This document shows, one piece after another, positions 58,477-64,000 of a stretch of DNA of 64,000 nt. Each line of letters starts with the position of its first letter. Positions within the stretch are counted from its first letter, which is position 1. The position numbers were made by a program, and so were the translations under genes. The stretch is from Hyphomicrobium_A sp963724945 (GTDB taxonomy: Bacteria > Pseudomonadota > Alphaproteobacteria > Rhizobiales > Hyphomicrobiaceae), in contig CAVRWL010000003.1 in NCBI GenBank assembly GCA_963724945.1, positions 1,364,001-1,428,000 on the forward strand. The letters run 5' to 3'. Under the pieces are notes generated by a model that was not told the origin of the DNA, did not search any database, and saw only the letters and a list, made by a program, of their open reading frames with translations.

Positions 58477-59058
58477 TTAGCCTGCGGTGCGGGTGCCGGC
58501 CGGCAACTTTACGAGCGCCTCCACGCGCGGGCGATCGGACTCTCCAATCATGGCAAAAAGGAAGCGGCGCGTTAACTCGCGCGCTCCCGGTCCCGCCTTG
58601 CCCAAAGCCGCCTCGATGCGCTTGGTTTGCAGGGCGGTCAGCTTGTCGGAGAGCCGGCCCCCCTTGGCCGTGACGAACAGCCGCCGCTCGCGGCGATCGT
58701 CGTTGCCGGCGCGCTGCATGATGAAGCCCTTGTCGATGAGCTGCTTCAAGACGCGCGCCAAGCTTTGCTTGGTGATCTTCAAGACGTCGAGGAGATCGGC
58801 GACCCGCAGGCCTGGATGGCGGTGCACGAAGTGGAGGACGCGATGGTGGGCGCGCCCGAAGCCGTATTCCTCGAGGATGGCGTCGGGGCCGGCGGTGAAC
58901 TCGCGATAGGCGAAGAACAAGAGCTCTGTGAAGGAGACGAGCTCCTCGCGCGAGGGAACCTCCACAGCCTCCTGCGCGGCCCCGTTGGTGGGGACGAGGG
59001 AAGCCGCGGCCCGCGCGCTGCGGCGCCCTGATACGCCGTCGGACGTTATGTCAGTCAT
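58477..59058 (-). CDS. MarR family transcriptional regulator
   Basis: 193 residues. Winged helix: YGFGRAHHRVLHFVHRHPGLRVADLLDVLKITKQSLARVLKQLIDKGFIMQ, followed by the wing NDDRRERRLFVTAKG. An N-terminal extension of about 35 residues is Ala/Ser-rich. It is divergent from ilvE across 210 bases and lies ahead of the two-component pair, an arrangement conserved in Hyphomicrobiales. Confidence 0.92.
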   Translation of the reverse strand: MTDITSDGVSGRRSARAAASLVPTNGAAQEAVEVPSREELVSFTELLFFAYREFTAGPDAILEEYGFGRAHHRVLHFVHRHPGLRVADLLDVLKITKQSLARVLKQLIDKGFIMQRAGNDDRRERRLFVTAKGGRLSDKLTALQTKRIEAALGKAGPGARELTRRFLFAMIGESDRPRVEALVKLPAGTRTAG

Positions 59059-59268
59059 GTTGACTTATTTGGCTCCGATTGCTAGTCGTGACAAGTCTAA
59101 TTTGCGCAAGCGGCAGAAGGTGTTCGCGCGAGCGGTGGGGCTCGAGCAAGTTGCCGGCAATTTGCACGAGCGCAGCGGTTGGGTATCCTCCGGCCGATCC
59201 CAGCGTCCCCGCCACCAAGCCCGCCCTTAAGTGGCGAACTTTCGCGCGAATGTCCACGGAGAGAATGC

Positions 59269-60162
59269 ATGGCTGAGCCTGCCCCATTTCACGATCGCGA
59301 CGGCCTCATTTGGCTCGACGGCAAACTCGTCCCCTGGCGGCAGGCCAACATCCACGTGCTCACCCATGCCCTGCATTACGGCAGCGCCGTCTTCGAGGGC
59401 GAGCGGGCCTACAACGGCGAGATCTTCAAGCTCTCCGAGCATTCGCAGCGCCTCATCGACAGCGCGCGCGGGCTCGACTTCGAAGTCCCCTATACGGTTG
59501 CCGAGATCGATGGCATCTGCCGCGAGGTCGTGGCCGCCAACAAGCTCTCGGACTGCTACATCCGCCCCATCGCCTGGCGCGGCAGCGAGCAGATCGGCGT
59601 TTCCGCGCAGGCAACGAAGATTCATATGGCGGTCGCGGCGTGGGAGTGGGGCTCCTACTTTCCGCTCGAGCAACGTTTGAAGGGCATCCGGCTGACGATG
59701 GCCAAATATCGCCGCCCTGATCCTATGACCGCGCCGTGCAAGAGCAAGGCGGCGGGTCTCTACATGATCTGCACCATCGAGAAGCACCGCGCCGAGCGGG
59801 CGGGCTATGCGGACGCGCTGATGCTCGACTGGCGCGGGCGCGTGGCCGAATGCACGGGTGCCAACGTCTTCTTCATCAAGGACGGCGTCATCCATACCCC
59901 CGATCCCGACTGCTTCCTCGACGGCATTACGCGCCGCACCGTGATCGAGCTTGCCAAGAAGCGCGGCTACGAGGTCGTCGTGCGTCCGATCATGCCGGAC
60001 GAGCTTGCGCAATTCTCCGAAGCGTTCCTCACCGGCACCGCCGCTGAGGTGACGCCAATCTCCGAGATCGATCAGCACCGCTACAAGCCGGGCAAGATCA
60101 CCGAGACGCTGCTCAACGACTACATGAGCACCGTGCAACCCAAGCGCAAAGCCGCCGAATAA
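59269..60162 (+). CDS. ilvE: branched-chain amino-acid aminotransferase
   Basis: 297 residues from ATG 59269 (GGAGAG ahead). PLP fold type IV: NIHVLTHALHYGSAVFEGERAY, YIRPIAWRG, the PLP Lys in PCKSKAAGLYM (about residue 160), AECTGANVFFIKDG and LTGTAAEVTPI. Last step in making, or first in degrading, Leu, Ile and Val. Divergent from the MarR gene. Confidence 0.94.
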   Translation: MAEPAPFHDRDGLIWLDGKLVPWRQANIHVLTHALHYGSAVFEGERAYNGEIFKLSEHSQRLIDSARGLDFEVPYTVAEIDGICREVVAANKLSDCYIRPIAWRGSEQIGVSAQATKIHMAVAAWEWGSYFPLEQRLKGIRLTMAKYRRPDPMTAPCKSKAAGLYMICTIEKHRAERAGYADALMLDWRGRVAECTGANVFFIKDGVIHTPDPDCFLDGITRRTVIELAKKRGYEVVVRPIMPDELAQFSEAFLTGTAAEVTPISEIDQHRYKPGKITETLLNDYMSTVQPKRKAAE

Positions 60163-60345
60163 ATCCGCAAGCCATAAGGCAGCGCGGTGCTGGCTTCCGG
60201 CCGGTCGGCAAAGGCCCCTCTCCGGCGGAGTGGCCACAACGGCACACTTGTGCGCGGCTCGTGCACCTTCAAGCCCTCATCCTGTTGCCTTGGCGCCTCA
60301 ACTCACCGACACTGGCGCTTCGGGAGAGGCAATCGGGGCGAGCCC

Positions 60346-60624
60346 ATGCACCGCTTCGCAGTGCTAGCGATCGTGCTTATCGGCGCACTTGCCGGCGCGA
60401 CTGCGTCGGGTCGGGCGTTTGCCCAGGAGGGGCCGGGCGGCCTCCTCAATCCGCAGCGCGATTGCCAGACAATTCGCACCTGCAACTTTCGCCACGGCGG
60501 CCACTACCGCGGCTGCCTGTCGAGCTACAGCTGCCGTGTTTGCCGCTTCGTGCGGGTGTCTTGCAGAGGTCTCAGGGGCCGCACGTGCGAGAAGCTGCTC
60601 TGCACTTGGGGCGGCGTCAGCTAG
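60346..60624 (+). CDS. small Cys-rich exported protein
   Basis: 92 residues. Signal peptide to GRAFAQ, then a mature part of about 65 residues with eight Cys (DCQTIRTC, GCLSSYSCRVC, VSCRG, RTCEKLLC) and many Arg. The even Cys number and export suggest four disulfides. No family recognised. Confidence 0.6.
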   Translation: MHRFAVLAIVLIGALAGATASGRAFAQEGPGGLLNPQRDCQTIRTCNFRHGGHYRGCLSSYSCRVCRFVRVSCRGLRGRTCEKLLCTWGGVS

Positions 60625-60660
60625 GGCGACGCGCCCGATCTCGGCACGGTCTTCTTTGGC

Positions 60661-60900
60661 CTACTCCTCGCGCAGAGCGCTCACGGCGGCGGCGAGGAAG
60701 GCGGCAATGGCCGCGCCGATGGTGGCGAGCGCGAGCGGATCGAGCGGCTGGCCAATGGCGTTGCCGGCGAGCGCCAGCAGCCCCGTCCAGAACAGCGCGG
60801 GAAACAGCGAGACGATCAGCAGCCCGGCGAGCCTGTGCGATCCGGGCTCGGCATCGTCGAGCGTATAGGGGACGTGCTGATGTGCGGCTGCATGCGTCAT
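60661..60900 (-). CDS. small membrane protein of unknown function
   Basis: 79 residues from ATG 60900 (GGAG ahead). A His-rich start (MTHAAAHQHVPYTLDD) is followed by two membrane segments (LAGLLIVSLFPALFWTGLLAL; LALATIGAAIAAFLAAAVSAL). No family recognised; divergent from the FAD enzyme. Confidence 0.6.
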   Translation of the reverse strand: MTHAAAHQHVPYTLDDAEPGSHRLAGLLIVSLFPALFWTGLLALAGNAIGQPLDPLALATIGAAIAAFLAAAVSALREE

Positions 60901-61099
60901 GCGCTCATCTCCAAATGGAAATGACTTGAGGTCACGCTTAGGTCCGGCTGGTGAACGAGCGCCTAACGCCTGCACAAGGCGCTCACCGGATGGCAATCAA
61001 GATTAACGGACCATGACGAGGCGACCGGTATGGAACAAGTACGGTGCGCGCGTTATGCCCTGAATTCTCTTGTGGAGATGGTGAGGCGGGACGTTGACC

Positions 61100-62719
61100 A
61101 TGAAGAGAGCTGCGCGCGCCGACGTCGTCATCATCGGCGGCGGCCACAACGGCCTCGTCTGCGCGGCTTACCTGGCGGCGGCCGGTCTCGATACGCTTCT
61201 CTTGGAGAAGAACACGATCGTCGGCGGCGCGGCGGTGACCGAGGAGTTCCACCCCGGCTATCGCAACTCGGTCGCCGCCTACACCGTTAGCCTGCTCAAT
61301 CCGCGCGTCATCGCCGATCTCGAGCTTGCCCGCCACGGTCTCACGATTGTGGAGCGGCCGGCCGCAAACTTCTGGCCGGTCGATGCAACGCGCTTCCTTC
61401 TCATGCGCGGCGACCTCGCCGAGCGCCAGGCCGCGATCGCTGCCTTCTCTCAGCGCGACGCGGAGCGGCTTCCCGCTTACGAGGCGGCCTTGGGGCGCGC
61501 CGCCGCCGTCCTGCGCGACCTCGTTCTGCGCGCTCCCCCCAATGCCGGCGGCGGCCTGCCCGAGCTCCTGGCCGGCGCCCGCATCGGGCGATCGCTGTTG
61601 CGGCTCGACCTCGATGACAAGCGCCTTCTCCTCGACCTCTTCACCAAGAGCGCCGCCGATTTCCTCGGCTGCTGGTTCGAGAGCGACGTCGTCAAAGCCG
61701 CTTTCGCGTTCGACGGCATCGTCGGCAATTACGCCGCACCCTCGACGCCGGGGACGGCGTACGTGCTGCTCCATCACTGCTTCGGCGAGGTCAACGGCAA
61801 GCGCGGTGCCTGGGGGCATGCGCTCGGCGGCATGGGCGCGATTACGCAGGCGATGGCCGCGGCGGCGCTGGCGCGGGGGGCGCGCATCCGCACGGGCGCA
61901 CGCGTCGCGCAGCTCCTCACCAAGGACGGCACCGCGAGCGGCGTGGTCCTCGACACGGGCGAGGAGATTCCAGCGCGCGCCGTCGCCGCCAACGTGCCGC
62001 CCAAGCTCCTGTTCCGCGATCTGCTGCCCTCGGAAGCGGTCGATCCGGCCCTGCGCGACCGCTTCCTTGCGATGAAGTCGGGCTCGGGCACCTTGCGCAT
62101 GAACGTCGCGCTCGCCGAGCTTCCCGATTTTCCATGTCGGCCCGGGAAGGAGGCGCAGGACCACCACGGCGCCGGCATCATCATCGGTCCGACGCTTTCC
62201 TATCTGGAGCGCGCCTACCACGACGCGCGCCTCGAGGGGTGGTCGCGGCAGCCCGTGATCGAGATGCTCATTCCTTCCACGCTCGATCCCTCGCTCGCGC
62301 CGGCCGGGCGGCACGTGGCGAGCCTCTTCGTGCAGCACGTGGCCCCCCACCTTCCCGCCCCGCGCAGTTGGGAGGAGAAAGGCGAGAAGGAGGCATTCGC
62401 CGACCTCGTGATCGATACCGTCACGCGCTATGCGCCGAACTTCAAAGCATCCGTGATCGCCCGCCAGATCCTGTCGCCGCTCGATCTGGAGCGCCGCTTC
62501 GGCATGGTCGACGGCGATATCTTCCACGGCGCGCTGTCACTCGATCAGCTCTTCTCAATGAGGCCTCAGCTCGGTTATGCCAACTATCGCATGCCGGTGC
62601 CCGGCCTGTACTTGTGCGGGTCGGGCGCCCATCCTGGCGGCGGCGTGACAGGGGCACCAGGGCACAACGCTGCACAAGAGATCATCCGCGATCTCAAGGG
62701 CTGGCGGCGCTGGGCTTGA
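61100..62719 (+). CDS. phytoene-desaturase-like FAD oxidoreductase (PYROXD2 type)
   Basis: 539 residues from ATG 61100. FAD-binding start ADVVIIGGGHNGLVCAAYLAAAG, then GGAAVTEEFHPGYRNSVAAYTVSLL, GALSLDQLFSMRP, and the C-terminal FAD motif PVPGLYLCGSGAHPGGGVTGAPGHNAA. No carotenoid genes are nearby, so the carotenoid desaturase name should not be taken as function. arfB follows after 11 bases. Confidence 0.9.
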   Translation: MKRAARADVVIIGGGHNGLVCAAYLAAAGLDTLLLEKNTIVGGAAVTEEFHPGYRNSVAAYTVSLLNPRVIADLELARHGLTIVERPAANFWPVDATRFLLMRGDLAERQAAIAAFSQRDAERLPAYEAALGRAAAVLRDLVLRAPPNAGGGLPELLAGARIGRSLLRLDLDDKRLLLDLFTKSAADFLGCWFESDVVKAAFAFDGIVGNYAAPSTPGTAYVLLHHCFGEVNGKRGAWGHALGGMGAITQAMAAAALARGARIRTGARVAQLLTKDGTASGVVLDTGEEIPARAVAANVPPKLLFRDLLPSEAVDPALRDRFLAMKSGSGTLRMNVALAELPDFPCRPGKEAQDHHGAGIIIGPTLSYLERAYHDARLEGWSRQPVIEMLIPSTLDPSLAPAGRHVASLFVQHVAPHLPAPRSWEEKGEKEAFADLVIDTVTRYAPNFKASVIARQILSPLDLERRFGMVDGDIFHGALSLDQLFSMRPQLGYANYRMPVPGLYLCGSGAHPGGGVTGAPGHNAAQEIIRDLKGWRRWA

Positions 62720-62730
62720 GGGCGAATGCG

Positions 62731-63153
62731 ATGCTGAAGGTGACCGAGAAGATCGCCATTCCCGAGCGCGAGCTCGAGGAGCGCTTTGTGCGTGCCTCCG
62801 GCCCCGGCGGCCAGAACGTCAACAAGGTCTCGACCGCGGTGGAGCTGCGCTTCGACGCAGGGTCATCGCCGTCGCTCCCGGCCGATGTGCGCGTGCGCCT
62901 AAGGCACATCGCCGGGCGCCGCTTGACGGACGAGGGCATCCTCGTCATCCGCGCCGAGCGTTTCCGCACGCAGGAGCGCAACCGCGAGGACGCGCGCGAG
63001 CGTCTCGCCGATCTCATCCGCCGCGCGGCAATCGTGCCCAAGCGGCGCATTGCAACGCGGCCGACGCGCGCCTCCAAGGAGCGCCGGCACGAGGCGAAGG
63101 CGAAGCGCGCCCGTGTCAAGCATCTGCGCTCGCGCCAGCCCGATCTCGACTGA
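62731..63153 (+). CDS. arfB: alternative ribosome-rescue hydrolase ArfB
   Basis: 140 residues. RASGPGGQNVNKVSTAVELRFD contains the catalytic GGQ (26-28) in the codon-independent class I release-factor fold, and the basic C-terminal tail (SKERRHEAKAKRARVKHLRS) inserts into the empty mRNA channel of stalled ribosomes. 11 bases after the FAD enzyme. Confidence 0.95.
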   Translation: MLKVTEKIAIPERELEERFVRASGPGGQNVNKVSTAVELRFDAGSSPSLPADVRVRLRHIAGRRLTDEGILVIRAERFRTQERNREDARERLADLIRRAAIVPKRRIATRPTRASKERRHEAKAKRARVKHLRSRQPDLD

Positions 63154-63194
63154 GACTTCTCGAGGGCGGCATAAAGGCCGTAGCGGGAGGAGCA

Positions 63195-63524
63195 ATGTCC
63201 TATCTCTACCTGGCAATCGCGATCGTGAGCGAGGTCGTGGGCACCGCGGCGCTGAAGGCGTCGGCCGAGTTCACGCGGCTTGTCCCCTCGCTCGTTGTGG
63301 TCGCCGGCTACGCGATCGCGTTCTATTTCCTGACGCTCACGTTGCGCACGATCCCCGTCGGGGTCGCCTATGCGCTTTGGTCGGGCTGCGGCGTCGTCCT
63401 CATCAGTCTCGCGTCCTGGATCCTCTTCAAGCAGACGCTCGACGCCCCGGCCATCATCGGCATCGGGCTGATCACCGCGGGGGTCGTCGTCATCAACGGG
63501 TTCTCGGGCAGCATCAACCCTTAG
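63195..63524 (+). CDS. small multidrug resistance (SMR) transporter, EmrE-like
   Basis: 109 residues, four membrane helices. YLYLAIAIVSEVVGTAALKAS holds the essential membrane Glu; GVAYALWSGCGVVLISLASWILFKQTLD is the QAC-type signature. A proton-driven exporter of lipophilic cations as dimer. GGGAGGAGC precedes the ATG. Confidence 0.94.
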   Translation: MSYLYLAIAIVSEVVGTAALKASAEFTRLVPSLVVVAGYAIAFYFLTLTLRTIPVGVAYALWSGCGVVLISLASWILFKQTLDAPAIIGIGLITAGVVVINGFSGSINP

Positions 63525-64000
63525 AGGCGACAGCGACGCGCGGGCGGGCTCTCGGTGAAGAGCGGGTGTGCCGCGATCCGCAGCCGCGCAATCTCGTCCA
63601 CGCCCCACCGGTAGGCGCGCTCGAAGAGCTCGGTGTGCCGGTGCCAGTCGAGAATGCCCATATTCGCCGGGATCGGCGGCACCAGCAGCACGTCCTCGCC
63701 CTTGAGCTGCCTATTGAAGTCGTCCCGGTTCGCCATCAGCGAGCGCATCAGCACGGTCGTCAGCCCGGGCGCCTCGGGCAGGCGGCCGCGTGCGAACGGG
63801 TTGAGGCTCATGGCGATGAGCTCGGCGCGCGAGGGCAGCTTCTGGTAATCGACGTCGAAGCGCTGCAGCTCGGGGATGTGGAAGCTGACGGCGACGTTGG
63901 GGCCGCTTTTCAGCTGGTGCATCGTGCGCACCGGCAGGTTGTCCAAGAGGCAGCCGTCAACCAGCATCTCGCCGTCGCGCGTGTAGACCGGTGGCAGCAG
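63521..64000 (-). CDS. patatin-like phospholipase, C-terminal part (runs off the window)
   Basis: About 160 residues are visible; the N-terminus lies beyond the right edge. DGCLLDNLPVRTM carries the catalytic Asp (DG-x-LxDNxP) of patatin-like enzymes of the NTE/RssA group. The rest (LTTVLMRSLMANRDDFNRQL, LVPPIPANMGILDWHRHTELFERAYRWG) fits the C-terminal cap of that group. Its stop overlaps that of the SMR gene. Distinct from the DUF3734 patatin at 27 kb. Confidence 0.85.
   Translation of the reverse strand: MLPPVYTRDGEMLVDGCLLDNLPVRTMHQLKSGPNVAVSFHIPELQRFDVDYQKLPSRAELIAMSLNPFARGRLPEAPGLTTVLMRSLMANRDDFNRQLKGEDVLLVPPIPANMGILDWHRHTELFERAYRWGVDEIARLRIAAHPLFTESPPARRCRL

Noticed and set aside
61100..62719. 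A carotenoid biosynthesis gene (crtI)
   Set aside because: The sequence fits the PYROXD2-like branch and no other carotenoid gene is nearby.

Overview
The window is a GC-rich chromosomal segment of an alphaproteobacterium, most likely in the Hyphomicrobiales (Rhizobiales). The placement rests on gene content and order: petABC followed by methionine-salvage genes, the pair DUF6111 / CCA-adding enzyme next to a Nudix CoA pyrophosphatase, a prs / rplY / pth / ychF neighbourhood, a pgeF / midA / lgt run facing ubiK, and ilvE divergent from a MarR gene and an OmpR/EnvZ pair. The genus cannot be read from the sequence. No rRNA, tRNA, CRISPR array, transposase or phage gene was seen.

Layout: 0-5 kb holds a DUF4236 gene end, a small cytochrome c, sodB, an H-NS family gene and a CIRCE-controlled groESL operon. 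5-15.6 kb holds an L,D-transpeptidase, the CCA enzyme/DUF6111/Nudix group, a lytic-transglycosylase-like exported protein, a three-gene operon (exported protein, membrane-anchored CbbX-like AAA+ ATPase, Sel1-repeat protein) and hemF. 15.8-21.7 kb has an ABC exporter, the bc1 complex and mtnP. 21.8-32.1 kb is a mixed block (peroxiredoxin, OprD-like porin, proline iminopeptidase, a cytochrome c fusion, DUF2147, a patatin/acetoacetate decarboxylase/3-hydroxybutyrate dehydrogenase operon, and a drug exporter fused to a winged helix). 32.3-40.7 kb carries apt, paired palindromic repeats, a VOC protein, a coiled-coil exported protein, an autotransporter, mtnA, an I42 inhibitor, a propeller protein and a class II aldolase. 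41-52 kb is housekeeping (ychF, ABC-2 exporter, pth, rplY, zur, prs, pgeF, midA, lgt). 52-64 kb has ubiK, YbjN, proC, arsC, regulators, ilvE, a phytoene-desaturase-like enzyme, arfB, an SMR pump and a patatin running off the end.

The most unusual observation concerns the sequence itself. The operon at 26.9-29.6 kb is full of frame breaks, yet when each is aligned to the conserved protein it resolves in one way: a codon printed with four (twice, five) bases whose third and later bases are alternative synonymous wobble bases, or a codon that lost its wobble base. The isolated frameshifts elsewhere (L,D-transpeptidase, porin, apt, mtnA, coiled-coil gene, autotransporter) obey the same rule. This looks like synonymous polymorphism flattened into a consensus rather than gene decay, so those genes are annotated as CDS with sequence faults. 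The strongest biological candidates are the AAA+/Sel1/exported-protein operon and a split locus (mtnP ... apt ... mtnA ... aldolase) that fits the DHAP shunt for recycling methylthioadenosine.
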